Below, in pieces: positions 47,664-57,961 of a stretch of DNA of 64,000 nt. The stretch covers positions 558,001 to 622,000 of the forward strand of contig JAHCAL010000002.1 of NCBI GenBank assembly GCA_019634925.1. The letters are read 5' to 3'. The notes beneath the pieces are model-generated. The model saw only the letters and a list, made by a program, of their open reading frames with translations. It had not been told where the DNA came from and did not search any database. Positions within the stretch are counted from its first letter, which is position 1. Every line of letters begins with the position of its first letter. The stretch is from Pseudomonadales bacterium (GTDB lineage Bacteria > Pseudomonadota > Gammaproteobacteria > Pseudomonadales > Azotimanducaceae). Both the position numbers and the translations under genes were made by a program.

Positions 47664-49172
47664 ATGAAGAACACGATCGTCGTGCTGCTCGACAGCCTCA
47701 ACCGGCACATGCTCGGCGCCTACGGCGGACGCGAGTTCGAGACGCCGAACCTCGACCGCTTCGCCGCCCGCTCGGTACGCTTCACCCGCCACTTCGCCGG
47801 CTCGCTGCCGTGCATGCCGGCCCGCCACGACATCCTGGTGGGCGCCATGGACTTCCTCTGGCGCCCGTGGGGTTCCATCGAACTCTGGGAGGAGCCGGTG
47901 ACCCAGCCGCTGCGCGAGCACGGCGTCACGACCATGCTGGTGACCGATCATCCGCACCTGTTCGAGACCGGCGGGGAGAACTATCACACCGAATTCCGCG
48001 GCTGGGAGTACCTGCGCGGCCACGAGAACGATCCCTGGAAGACCCGCGCGGACCCGTCCTGGCTCGGCACCCCGGCGCTGCCGGCCAGTACCGGGCACGG
48101 CCAGCACTACAACGCGTCGCGCACCTGGTTCCGCGAAGAACTCGATTTTCCCGGCCCGCGCACCATGCACACCGCGGCGCGCTGGATTGCCGACAATGCG
48201 CACGCGCACGACCGGTTCCTGCTGTTCGTCGACGAGTTCGACCCGCACGAACCGTTCGATACGCCCGCGCCCTGGGCGAACCGCTACGATCCCGACTGGG
48301 ATCAGCCCCTGCTGATCTGGCCGCCCTACTCGACCGACACGATCGCGTCAGGCGTGCTGACCGAGGCCGAGGCACGGCACATACGCGCGAACTATGGCGC
48401 GAAGCTCAGCATGATCGACCACTGGTTCGGCCGCCTGCTCGACGCCGTGGACGCGGCGGGCCTCTGGGACGACACGGCCATCATCGTCTGCACCGACCAC
48501 GGGCACTACCTGGGCGAGCGCGACATCTTCGGCAAGCCCGGCGTGCCGCTCTACGAACCGCTCGGCCATACGCCGCTCATGGTCCACCTGCCGGGCACGC
48601 TACCCGGCACCTGCGACGCGCTCACCACCAACGTGGACATCAACGCCACGCTCTACGACCTGTTCGGCATCGCACCGCGGATCCGCACGCACGGTCGCTC
48701 GATGCTGCCGCTCCTCGACGGACGTGCGACATCGATCCGGGAATGGGCGCTGGCGGGCGTCTACGGCCGCTGGGTGCACGTGATCGACGGTAACCGCAAG
48801 TACGCGCGAGGCCCGGTGACCACGGACAACCTGCCGCTGTCGATGTGGTCGAACCGCTGGTCGACCATGCCCGTGCACGGCATGCCCAGACTGCGCCTGC
48901 CGAAGCCGGACCGGCGCGCGGTGATCGACTTCATGCCGGGTTCATCGGTGCCGGTACTGCGCCAGCCGTTCGCCGCGGGCGACCGACTGCCGTACTGGTG
49001 CCACGGACAACCGGCAAACCAGCACGCCCTCTACGATCTGGGGAACGATCCGGACGAGCGGGACAACCTGGTCGGCACGCCGCTCGAACGCGAGATGCAG
49101 GAACTGCTGCGCGCGGCGCTCGCCGACATCGAGGCGCCGCGTGAACATCTGCGCCGCCTGGGGCTCGAGTGA
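47664..49172 (+). CDS. Type I sulfatase
   Basis: This 502-residue sulfuric-ester hydrolase of the alkaline-phosphatase superfamily has metal-binding Asp10 and the formylglycine motif CxPxR as CMPAR (Cys50-Arg54), so it needs a formylglycine-generating enzyme, which is not in the window. Other metal ligands lie in CTDHGHYLGERD and the region before it. No signal peptide is evident, so it would act in the cytoplasm on imported sulfated compounds. The ATG at 47664 is preceded by no strong Shine-Dalgarno. The substrate is unknown: polysaccharide, steroid or aryl sulfates are candidates. Confidence 0.9.
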   Translation: MKNTIVVLLDSLNRHMLGAYGGREFETPNLDRFAARSVRFTRHFAGSLPCMPARHDILVGAMDFLWRPWGSIELWEEPVTQPLREHGVTTMLVTDHPHLFETGGENYHTEFRGWEYLRGHENDPWKTRADPSWLGTPALPASTGHGQHYNASRTWFREELDFPGPRTMHTAARWIADNAHAHDRFLLFVDEFDPHEPFDTPAPWANRYDPDWDQPLLIWPPYSTDTIASGVLTEAEARHIRANYGAKLSMIDHWFGRLLDAVDAAGLWDDTAIIVCTDHGHYLGERDIFGKPGVPLYEPLGHTPLMVHLPGTLPGTCDALTTNVDINATLYDLFGIAPRIRTHGRSMLPLLDGRATSIREWALAGVYGRWVHVIDGNRKYARGPVTTDNLPLSMWSNRWSTMPVHGMPRLRLPKPDRRAVIDFMPGSSVPVLRQPFAAGDRLPYWCHGQPANQHALYDLGNDPDERDNLVGTPLEREMQELLRAALADIEAPREHLRRLGLE

Positions 49173-49174
49173 CT

Positions 49175-49197
49175 GTGTGCGGCGCCAGCCCGCACAC
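49175..49197. terminator. Hairpin between sulfatase and pntB (convergent)
   Basis: Perfect 8-base arms GTGTGCGG/CCGCACAC enclose a 7-base loop. It lies immediately after the sulfatase stop and just beyond the pntB stop. It has no T-tract. Confidence 0.5.
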
Positions 49198-49214
49198 GAG
49201 GCCCGGAGATTCCG

Positions 49215-50572
<1,358 letters not shown>

Positions 50573-50576
<4 letters not shown>

Positions 50577-50878
50577 TGCCGGGCCCCCGCCTTGGCGCCG
50601 GTGTCCTTCTTCTTGAACATGCCGAGCATCCGGTTGGTCACCAGGTAGCCGCCCACGACGTTGATGGTCGCCATGGTCACCGCCAGGCAGCCGAGGATGC
50701 TGGCGAACAGCTCCTGGCCCATGCTGGCGGAGGTCAACGCCCCGACCAGAGTCACGCCGGAGATGGCGTTCGCCCCGGACATGAGCGGCGTGTGCAGCGT
50801 CGCCGGCACCTTCGAGATCAACTCGAAGCCGAGGAAGATCGACAGCATCAACACCATTCCAAGCAATACTGCTTCCAT
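50573..50878 (-). CDS. pntAB: NAD(P) transhydrogenase alpha-2 (membrane) subunit
   Basis: This membrane piece of the split alpha subunit has 101 residues and three or four helices. It contains GFELISKVPATLHTPLMSGANAISG, the strongly conserved segment of the alpha C-terminal domain, and ends with a lysine-rich tail (FKKKD). It lies 15 bases after pntAA and overlaps pntB. Confidence 0.95.
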
Positions 50879-50893
50879 GTCTGCGCTCCCCGC

Positions 50894-52021
50894 CTAGAGT
50901 TTCTTGATGGTTTCGTTGACGATCGCGCCGTCACGGGTGATGACGCAGGCCTTGACGATGTCGTCCGCCGGGTCGAGCTCGAGGCGCTTTTCCTTGGCGT
51001 CCCAGAATTCGTCCAGCAGGTTGAACAGGTTGTTCGAATACATGTCGCTCGCGTTACGCGGCACCTCGGACGGCAGGTTGCCCTGGCCGATGATCTTCAC
51101 GCCGTTCACGTCGACGACCTCGTTCAGTCGGGAGCCTTCGACGTTGCCGCCGGACTCCACCGCCATGTCGACGATGACGCTGCCGGGCGCCATGGCCTCG
51201 ACCATGTCGCGCGACACGACGCGCGGTGCCGGACGCCCGAACAGCTGCGCCGTGGTGATGACCACGTCGGAATAGGCGATGACCTTCTTCTGTCCCGCCT
51301 TCTGCAACTCGATCTGTTCGGGGGTCAGTTCGCGGGCATAACCCTGTTCGGTCTGCCCGGTCTCGCCGAGATCGATGTGGATGAACTTGCCGCCGAGCGA
51401 CTGCACCTGTTCGGCGACGACCGGGCGGGTATCGAACGCTTCCACCCGCGCGCCGAGGCGCTTCGCCGTGGCGATGGCCTGCAGACCGGCGACGCCTGCG
51501 CCGATCACGAACACACGCGCCGGCGAAATGGTGCCGGCCGGGGTCATCATCATCGGCATGATCTTGGGCGAGTGCATCGCGGCCAGGATCACGGTGACGT
51601 AGCCCGCCAGGTTGGCCTGCGACGACAGCGCGTCCATCTTCTGGGCACGTGTGCTGCGCGGGATCATCTCCATGGAGATGGCAGTGACCCCCTGTTCGGC
51701 GAGCTGATTGACCAGCGCCTTCTCGTTGAACGGGTCCAGAAAGCTCACGTGCAGCGCGCCGGCCTTGAGGAGGCCCACTTCGGCGGGCTCGGGCTTGCGG
51801 ACCCGCAGCACGATATCGGCGCGCCGGAGCATGCCTTCGCGATCGCCCTCGACCTTGGCGCCCGCCTCGGCATAGGCCGCGTCGGTGTAACCCGCCTGCA
51901 GCCCCAAGCCGCCTTCGATCGTGACCTCGAATCCAGCCGTGACGAGCTTCTTGACCGTGGCCGGCACCAGCGCGGCACGGCGCTCCCCCGGCCAGGTTTC
52001 CCTGGGCACACTGATCAGCAT
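50894..52021 (-). CDS. pntAA: NAD(P) transhydrogenase alpha-1 (NAD-binding) subunit
   Basis: This soluble NAD-binding subunit has 375 residues. It starts MLISVPRETWPGERR as the family does, has the Rossmann motif VFVIGAGVAGLQAIATAKRLG, the mobile loop near VISRD-like VVSRDMVEAMAPGSV and PSEVPRNASDMYSNN near the end. The ATG at 52021 follows GGGGAAA; the ten-codon extension upstream is not conserved. The promoter of the pnt operon must lie in the 269-base gap shared with the divergent TRAP genes, which contains local AT-rich patches but no clear consensus. Confidence 0.96.
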   Translation of the reverse strand: MLISVPRETWPGERRAALVPATVKKLVTAGFEVTIEGGLGLQAGYTDAAYAEAGAKVEGDREGMLRRADIVLRVRKPEPAEVGLLKAGALHVSFLDPFNEKALVNQLAEQGVTAISMEMIPRSTRAQKMDALSSQANLAGYVTVILAAMHSPKIMPMMMTPAGTISPARVFVIGAGVAGLQAIATAKRLGARVEAFDTRPVVAEQVQSLGGKFIHIDLGETGQTEQGYARELTPEQIELQKAGQKKVIAYSDVVITTAQLFGRPAPRVVSRDMVEAMAPGSVIVDMAVESGGNVEGSRLNEVVDVNGVKIIGQGNLPSEVPRNASDMYSNNLFNLLDEFWDAKEKRLELDPADDIVKACVITRDGAIVNETIKKL

Positions 52022-52290
52022 GCAATTTCCCCGATTGACCAACCCAACCACACCCAGGATGGTGCGGCGCGCAAAAACGCAGCAAATTAGCCAATTGCCC
52101 GGGCAAACACAACCGGCCCGTTACAAGCCCGTACAACGGACGCCGACCAATGGCACGCGCTACTTAACCACAGCCCTCCGGCTGTTGCACGACACTGTCG
52201 CCGCGACCATGTCGGAATCTCGTGAAGGCTTGCCGCACGCGGCTTGCATCGGCCGGAAGCTCTCCCGACAATCGCCCGGCGTGACGAGCG

Positions 52291-53430
52291 GTGGGGAGCG
52301 CGTTGGCACAGGGCAGCATCAGTCATCGCGCGGCCGGCGTGGCGGTCGCCGTCGCGTTCGCGGCCGGACTCCTCGGCAGCCTGGCGATCCGCCCGGCGGA
52401 ACCCGGTGGACGCGCGGGACCAGCGGATCGGTCAGGGGGGAGCGTTGCCGCCGACACGTTCCGCTGGCGCATGCCGGTCGCGTTCGCCACCAATCTCCCT
52501 GCCCTCGGCGACAACGCCCTCTACGTGCGCGATACCCTGCGCGCCGTCTCCGGCGACGCCATGCTGCTCGAGATCCACGAACCGGGCGAGGTGGTGCCGG
52601 TGTTCAGCATCACCGAGGCGGTGGGCGACCGGAAAGTGCCCGCCGGGTATACCTGGCTCGGCTACGACCAGGGACGCATACCGGCATCGCCCCTGCTCGG
52701 CGCGGTCCCGTTCGGCATGGAGCCCTGGGAATTCTCCGCCTGGTGGTTCGAATCGGGCGGGCGCGAGCTCGGCGAGTCGCTTTACCACGGCTACGGCGTC
52801 CACCCGTTGTTCTGCGGCATCACCGGCCCCGAGACGGCCGGCTGGTTCCGGCGGCGGATCGACACCCTCGATGACCTCAAGGGGCTCAAGATCCGGTTCG
52901 CCGGGCTCGGCGGCAAGGTCATGCAGCGCGCCGGTGCGAGCGTGACCATGCTGCCCGGCGGCGAGATCTTCCAGGCACTCGAGAAGGGCGCGATCGACGC
53001 GACCGAGTATGCGCTCCCGGTGGTCGACCAGCTGCTCGGCTTCAACCGTGTCGCACCGTACAACTACTACCCCGGCTGGCATCAGCCGGCGACGGCGTTT
53101 CACCTGGTCGTGAACCTCGCCGTCTGGGAGGCACTCGAGCCCGCCACCCAGGCGCTGATCGAGGCCGTCTGCACCGCGGGGGTGACCCGCAACCTCGCAC
53201 GCTCCGAAGCGCTGCAGGGCAGCGTGCTCGCCGGGTTCACCGGGCAGGGTGTCAACGCCCTGCAGATCGCACCGGAGATCCTCGAGGCGCTGGCCCGCAT
53301 CAGCGACGAGGTGCTGGCCGAGGAGGCGCGCGCGGACCGGGCATTCGCCGAGATCCTGGCGTCGCAACAGGCGTTCCGTGCGGACTACGCCGGCTGGAAG
53401 GCACGCGCCTACCTGCCGCGGGATTTCTGA
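52291..53430 (+). CDS. TRAP transporter substrate-binding protein (TakP/DctP-like)
   Basis: This periplasmic binding protein has 379 residues and an N-terminal export helix (about 12-33). The core LDDLKGLKIRFAGLGGKV with the carboxylate-binding arginine, LPGGEIFQALEKGAIDATE, and YYPGWHQPATAFHLVVN resemble TakP, which binds 2-oxo acids. The start could be the GTG at 52291 or a TTG four codons later that has GGGGAG just ahead. It overlaps the small permease gene by one base (TGATG). It is part of a complete dctPQM set. A 2-oxo-acid substrate would fit the alpha-hydroxy-acid enzymes in the window, but this is conjecture. Confidence 0.92.
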   Translation: MGSALAQGSISHRAAGVAVAVAFAAGLLGSLAIRPAEPGGRAGPADRSGGSVAADTFRWRMPVAFATNLPALGDNALYVRDTLRAVSGDAMLLEIHEPGEVVPVFSITEAVGDRKVPAGYTWLGYDQGRIPASPLLGAVPFGMEPWEFSAWWFESGGRELGESLYHGYGVHPLFCGITGPETAGWFRRRIDTLDDLKGLKIRFAGLGGKVMQRAGASVTMLPGGEIFQALEKGAIDATEYALPVVDQLLGFNRVAPYNYYPGWHQPATAFHLVVNLAVWEALEPATQALIEAVCTAGVTRNLARSEALQGSVLAGFTGQGVNALQIAPEILEALARISDEVLAEEARADRAFAEILASQQAFRADYAGWKARAYLPRDF

Positions 53431-53960
53431 TGCTGCCGCACACGTCGCTGTCCCGTCGCGTGGATCCGCTGCTGGTCGCGCTCGGCCGGCTGACCGGCTG
53501 GCTCTGGCTGCTCCTGCTGCTCACCATCGTCGCGAACGTGACCATGCGCTACGCGTTTGGGGAAGGCTACGTGCAGTTCGAGGAACTGCAGTGGCATCTC
53601 TACGCAACCGGATTCCTGCTCGGACTCTCCTACGCCCTGCAGGCCGACGCTCACATCCGCGTCGACGTGCTGCAGGAACGGTGGCGACCACGTACACGGG
53701 CCTGGGTCGAGCTTTACGGCATGCTCCTGCTCCTGCTGCCCTTCATCGCCCTGATCCTGTGGGCGAGCATTCCCTTCGTGCGCTCGAGCTACCTGCTGAA
53801 CGAAGTCTCGCAGGCGCCTGGCGGGCTGCCGCTGCGCTGGATCATCAAGGCGATGCTGCCGCTCGGGTTCCTGCTCCTGCTGCTCGCGGCACTCTCGCGG
53901 TTCAGCCGGGTGTGGGCGCTCCTGTTCGCCACGGACTCGAGGTCGGACCATGAGCGGTAG
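53430..53960 (+). CDS. TRAP transporter small permease (DctQ)
   Basis: This inner-membrane protein of 176 residues has four hydrophobic segments, typical of DctQ. The family pattern FEELQWHLYATGFLLGLSYALQADAHIRVDVL is clear in helices two to three. Together with DctM it drives sodium- or proton-coupled uptake. Its end overlaps the DctM start by 11 bases. Confidence 0.93.
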   Translation: MLPHTSLSRRVDPLLVALGRLTGWLWLLLLLTIVANVTMRYAFGEGYVQFEELQWHLYATGFLLGLSYALQADAHIRVDVLQERWRPRTRAWVELYGMLLLLLPFIALILWASIPFVRSSYLLNEVSQAPGGLPLRWIIKAMLPLGFLLLLLAALSRFSRVWALLFATDSRSDHER

Positions 53961-55302
53961 CGAACTGCTCGCGGTGCTCATGCTCGTGTCGTTCATGGCG
54001 CTGGTGTTCAGCGGCTTTCCCATCGCCTGGATACTCGGCGGACTGGCCGTCGTCTTCACGGCGCTGGCCATCGTGCTCGACGTCGACTTCGCGGTGCCGA
54101 TCGGCCTCGACTGGCACTACACCTCCATCACCGTCGACCGCATCTGGAACGTGATGGAAAACTGGGTGATGGTGGCCTTGCCCATGTTCGTCTTCATGGG
54201 CCTGCTGCTCGACCGCTCCGGGATCGCCCGCGACCTCATGATCGGGCTCGCACGCCTGCTCGGCGGGGTACGCGGCGGGCTCGCGGTGACGGTCACCCTC
54301 ATCGGCCTGCTGCTAGCCGCCACGACCGGCATCATCGGTGCCTCGGTCGTGCTGCTCGCGTTGCTCGGCCTGCCGGTCATGCTGCGCCAGGGCTATGACC
54401 CGCGCCTCGCCGCCGGGACCGTCTGCGCCGTCGGCACGCTCGGCATCCTCATTCCGCCGAGCATCATGCTGGTACTGATGGCGGAGCGCATGGCCATGAG
54501 CGTCGGCGACCTCTTCCTCGGTGCGGTGTTTCCCGGCGCGCTGCTCGGCGTGCTCTACATCCTCTACATCCTCGGGTATGGCCTGCTGCGTCCCGAAGGC
54601 GCACCGGCCGCCCCGCGCGAAACGATCGACTGGCGGGCGGTGCTGGACCTATTCGCGGCCATCCTGCCGCCTGCCCTGCTCATCTTCGCCGTGCTCGGCA
54701 GCATCTTCCTCGGCCTGGCCACGCCGACCGAGGCGGCGGGGGTCGGCGCGGCCGGGGCCCTGCTGCTCGCCTGGGCGAAACGTCAGCTCGGACCCGGGGT
54801 CATGCAGGAAGTGCTGCGCGAGACCACGCTGACCACCGCGTTCATCTTCGCGGTGCTGCTCGGCGCCACCGCGTTCGCGCTGGTGCTGCGGGGCCTAGGT
54901 GGCGACACCCTCATCGAGCGCACGCTGCTGTCGCTGCCGTTCGGCCCGAACGGCATCCTGGTGTGCATCCTGGTCGCGACCTTCCTGCTGGGATTCTTTC
55001 TGGACTGGATCGAACTGACTCTGATCATCCTGCCGCTGGTCGCGCCGGTCGTGATCGGCCTCGGCTTCGACCCGGTCTGGTTCACCATCCTGTTCGCGGT
55101 GTGCCTGCAGACCAGTTTCCTGACGCCACCGGTCGGCTTCGCGATCTTCTACCTCAAGGGCGTGGCGCCCGCCGGCCTCAACGTCACGACGATCTACCGC
55201 GGCGTCGTGCCGTTCATCGTGCTCCAACTCGTCGCCCTGGTGATCCTGTTCCACTGGCGCGAACTCGTGACCTGGTTGCCTGCGCAGGCATACGGACCAT
55301 AG
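53950..55302 (+). CDS. TRAP transporter large permease (DctM)
   Basis: This 450-residue inner-membrane transporter subunit of the IT superfamily has about 12 helices. It includes VMVALPMFVFMGLLLDRSGIA, the GILIPPSIMLVLMAE re-entrant motif and the mirrored FLTPPVGFAIFYLKG. Its length is at the upper end for DctM. It is the last gene of the TRAP unit. About 165 bases of non-coding sequence follow before the methylase, where base composition drops toward AT. Confidence 0.95.
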   Translation: MSGSELLAVLMLVSFMALVFSGFPIAWILGGLAVVFTALAIVLDVDFAVPIGLDWHYTSITVDRIWNVMENWVMVALPMFVFMGLLLDRSGIARDLMIGLARLLGGVRGGLAVTVTLIGLLLAATTGIIGASVVLLALLGLPVMLRQGYDPRLAAGTVCAVGTLGILIPPSIMLVLMAERMAMSVGDLFLGAVFPGALLGVLYILYILGYGLLRPEGAPAAPRETIDWRAVLDLFAAILPPALLIFAVLGSIFLGLATPTEAAGVGAAGALLLAWAKRQLGPGVMQEVLRETTLTTAFIFAVLLGATAFALVLRGLGGDTLIERTLLSLPFGPNGILVCILVATFLLGFFLDWIELTLIILPLVAPVVIGLGFDPVWFTILFAVCLQTSFLTPPVGFAIFYLKGVAPAGLNVTTIYRGVVPFIVLQLVALVILFHWRELVTWLPAQAYGP

Positions 55303-55468
55303 TGCACACCCCTCAGAAATGTTGGGGGATCCATTCGCTTGGGCAATTTCCGCATTATTGGATGATCCTGCCCAACACTCGCGGCTTTAGATGTGCGCAT
55401 CTGTCCATACCTATTGGAATCAATGACGCTGGTTGATAGGATCAGGTAGTTACTGGATAGATATACAT

Positions 55469-56653
55469 ATGAAGATCGCAGGGCTGTTTGCCGGTATTGG
55501 AGGCTTGGAACTCGGAATGCATCAGGCCGGTCACGAAACGGTACTGATGTGCGACATTCTCCCGACCGCGAGGGAGGTTATTCGCGAAAAGTTCCCAAAC
55601 TCCGAGTACCAAGACGATATCTGCAGCTTGAGACGACTTCCTTCGGTGATCGACCTGATCACCGCAGGATTCCCGTGCCAAGATCTCAGCCAAGCTGGCC
55701 GCACGGCCGGAATCAGCGGCGATCGTTCGGGATTGATCGGAGAAGTCTTCCGGCTTCTCTCAAGACGGCGTGTTCCAAATCTCGTAATCGAGAACGTCCC
55801 ATTCATGCTGCAACTAGGCGGCGGCTCCGCAATGCGCGCTATCATCCAAGAACTGGAGAATCGGCGTTATCGATGGGCCTATCGGGTGGTAGATACCTTC
55901 GCCTTTGGACTACCTCAGCGCAGAGAGCGCGTATTCCTAGTCGCTTCGCGCACTGCCGATCCTTCCGAAATCCTATTGGGCGACGAGGCCAATCTCGTCC
56001 GACCGCACACGGATCTGGGTCGACTAGCTCATGGATTCTACTGGACAGAAGGTCTTGGCGGATTGGGTTGGGCCGTGGACGCGATTCCAACCCTGAAGAA
56101 TGGCAGCACCATTGGCATTCCTTCGCCGCCTGCGGTGCTTATGCCTGATGGCAAGATAATCAAGCCCAGCATCGAGGATGCCGAAAGGCTACAGGGCTTC
56201 CCTCCAGGATGGACCTCACCAGCAACCAGAGTCGCTCGAGACTCACTTAGGTGGGGGCTCGTCGGTAACGCCGTTAGCGTACCTGTTGCTCGATGGATCG
56301 GTCAGAGGTTTGCCAAACCAGCGAGCTATCTGCGCACTCGCGATATGACCTTCCCCACGTCTGGCAAGCTTCCTCGCGCGGCTCGATTCGATGGAAAACG
56401 TCGCTTTGGCGTTGCGATCTCGTCTGACCCAGTTGCGCAACGATCTGCTCCACTAGCGGAATTCCTCAGACACATCACCAAGAGCCAGTTGCTTTCAGTT
56501 CGCGCAACAACAGGTTTCCTGCTCAGAACTCGACGCGCAAGACTGCGATTCGAACCAGGATTCATCGAAGCGGTGGAACGCCATCTCGTCTCTATGGGCG
56601 GCAAGGTCCCTCCGCCAGCGCAGCCCAAACAGATGGATTTTCTGGCTGCTTGA
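55469..56653 (+). CDS. DNA (cytosine-5-)-methyltransferase
   Basis: This modification enzyme has 394 residues. Motif I is AGLFAGIGGLELG, the catalytic Cys70 is in GFPCQDLSQ, ENV is in VIENVPFML, motif VIII is LPQRRERVFLVA and motif IX-X is near the GLVGNAVSVPVA region. It is shorter in the target-recognition domain than many type II enzymes, and it carries a C-terminal extension of about 110 residues of unknown role. The ATG at 55469 is used; an in-frame ATG 12 codons earlier is less likely. Codon use and base composition are visibly AT-richer than in flanking genes. With the next two genes it forms a restriction-modification island. Confidence 0.95.
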   Translation: MKIAGLFAGIGGLELGMHQAGHETVLMCDILPTAREVIREKFPNSEYQDDICSLRRLPSVIDLITAGFPCQDLSQAGRTAGISGDRSGLIGEVFRLLSRRRVPNLVIENVPFMLQLGGGSAMRAIIQELENRRYRWAYRVVDTFAFGLPQRRERVFLVASRTADPSEILLGDEANLVRPHTDLGRLAHGFYWTEGLGGLGWAVDAIPTLKNGSTIGIPSPPAVLMPDGKIIKPSIEDAERLQGFPPGWTSPATRVARDSLRWGLVGNAVSVPVARWIGQRFAKPASYLRTRDMTFPTSGKLPRAARFDGKRRFGVAISSDPVAQRSAPLAEFLRHITKSQLLSVRATTGFLLRTRRARLRFEPGFIEAVERHLVSMGGKVPPPAQPKQMDFLAA

Positions 56654-56694
56654 AGTCGCCAAAGCATCATGCTCGATGGGTGACCGTTCGATCA

Positions 56695-57519
56695 TTACCG
56701 GTCGAACCTTGCTCGGTACGCACTACACAGGTCCATAACCATTCGCTCATAGTGAATGTTGTTGTTCCGTGCAGGCGCTGGCTCGCCATAGACGACTTCT
56801 ACAGGAGAGCCATCGTTTCGACAGTTCAACACCGTCACTCCGATGAAGTCGTAGCCAAGATTGGGAATGTCCCTGGCAAGCGGAATGGCTCGGCCCAGCA
56901 TTTCTACGACCTTTCTCGCATCCTCTGGCTGAGCATGTCGATTGACTCTGCCACTGCCGCTGGGGGTAACAAAATCCAGCGCGGCATTCACTAAAGAGTA
57001 GGATACCGTTATGCAATTTGGCTGCGCACGCTTCGCCAAGTAACCGGTCGCCAGAACCTCAGCGTGCAGCCGAGGTAGCGACTTACTATGCTCCGTCATG
57101 CAAGCTTTTGCTTCGAGTGCAATTGCCACCTCCGAGATGTCGCGATCTGACTCGGATCGCAAATCGGGAAGCTGCGCCAGGATGTCTCGCTCCAATTCGC
57201 TCAAGACAATACCGTACTTGGCGACCAACTCGGAAAACCTGGCACCCGCGTTCGAAGATCTACCTGCCGACTGGCGCGTCACCACGAGGTCGAGTGTCTT
57301 GTTGATTGGGCCGACCATCACATGATTTATTCCAAAGGCGATTCGACCCTCGGCCGCATGCCTACGAAAGACGTCGCAGTTTTCTAGCAGGTCGAACAGC
57401 ACGGCCCAACACGCAACCTTCGAGTGACTGTCACTCCTACTGTGGTATTGCCACGCTCGAGCATTTCCGCGCACAGTGGGATGACTCATCGTTCGGGCGA
57501 CAATCGCAGGACCATGCAT
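56695..57519 (-). CDS. Probable type II restriction endonuclease
   Basis: The 274-residue product lies between a C5 methylase and Vsr, the usual slot for the cognate endonuclease. It contains DLVV and, later, AIALEAKACMTEHSKSLPRLHAE, where the acidic residue spaced before E-A-K is compatible with a PD-(D/E)xK nuclease core. I do not recognise the specific family. It is on the strand opposite the methylase. Its ATG at 57519 overlaps the vsr ATG as CATG; a second ATG lies ten codons in (57489). Base composition matches the methylase. Specificity is unknown. Confidence 0.75.
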   Translation of the reverse strand: MHGPAIVARTMSHPTVRGNARAWQYHSRSDSHSKVACWAVLFDLLENCDVFRRHAAEGRIAFGINHVMVGPINKTLDLVVTRQSAGRSSNAGARFSELVAKYGIVLSELERDILAQLPDLRSESDRDISEVAIALEAKACMTEHSKSLPRLHAEVLATGYLAKRAQPNCITVSYSLVNAALDFVTPSGSGRVNRHAQPEDARKVVEMLGRAIPLARDIPNLGYDFIGVTVLNCRNDGSPVEVVYGEPAPARNNNIHYERMVMDLCSAYRARFDR

Positions 57520-57961
57520 GACTTCTCGACCCTCTGACGAGCGCACAACTCGGACGCGCTCGAAACTAATGAAAAAAGTACGGCAGAAGCATACATCAGC
57601 GGAGATGAGCGTTCGAAGGCACCTACACAGCGACGGATTTCGGTATCGATTGCACCCGTCTTCGTTGCCCGGAACGCCAGATGTAGTCCTTCCGAGATAT
57701 CGCACCGCGATTTTCGTAAACGGATGCTTCTGGCACGGACATGACTGCAAGCATGGATCGACCAAGCCCAAGACCAATACCGCATTCTGGGAACGGAAGA
57801 TCGAAGGCAACCGAATGCGAGACGCTCGAAAGACAGCCCTGCTCCAAAGCATCGGCTGGAATGTCATAGTGATCTGGGAATGCCAGGTGGCAGATCCAAG
57901 CCAGCTGTCGGCCCTTTCAGCCCGGATACGGACGTCGCAGAAGGCCGGCGAGCGCCAGTAG
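57518..57961 (+). CDS. vsr: Very short patch repair endonuclease (Vsr)
   Basis: Vsr nicks next to T:G mismatches that arise from deamination of 5-methylcytosine and therefore accompanies cytosine-5 methylases. The 147-residue product shows MKKVRQKHTSAEMSVRRHLH, GTPDVVLPRYRTAIFVNGCFWHGH with the zinc/metal residues, and the end region WNVIVIWECQ. It starts by overlapping the divergent endonuclease gene and its 3' end overlaps the convergent ArsA-type gene by 45 bases. The overlap implies that the island was inserted tightly against that gene. Confidence 0.95.
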   Translation: MTSRPSDERTTRTRSKLMKKVRQKHTSAEMSVRRHLHSDGFRYRLHPSSLPGTPDVVLPRYRTAIFVNGCFWHGHDCKHGSTKPKTNTAFWERKIEGNRMRDARKTALLQSIGWNVIVIWECQVADPSQLSALSARIRTSQKAGERQ

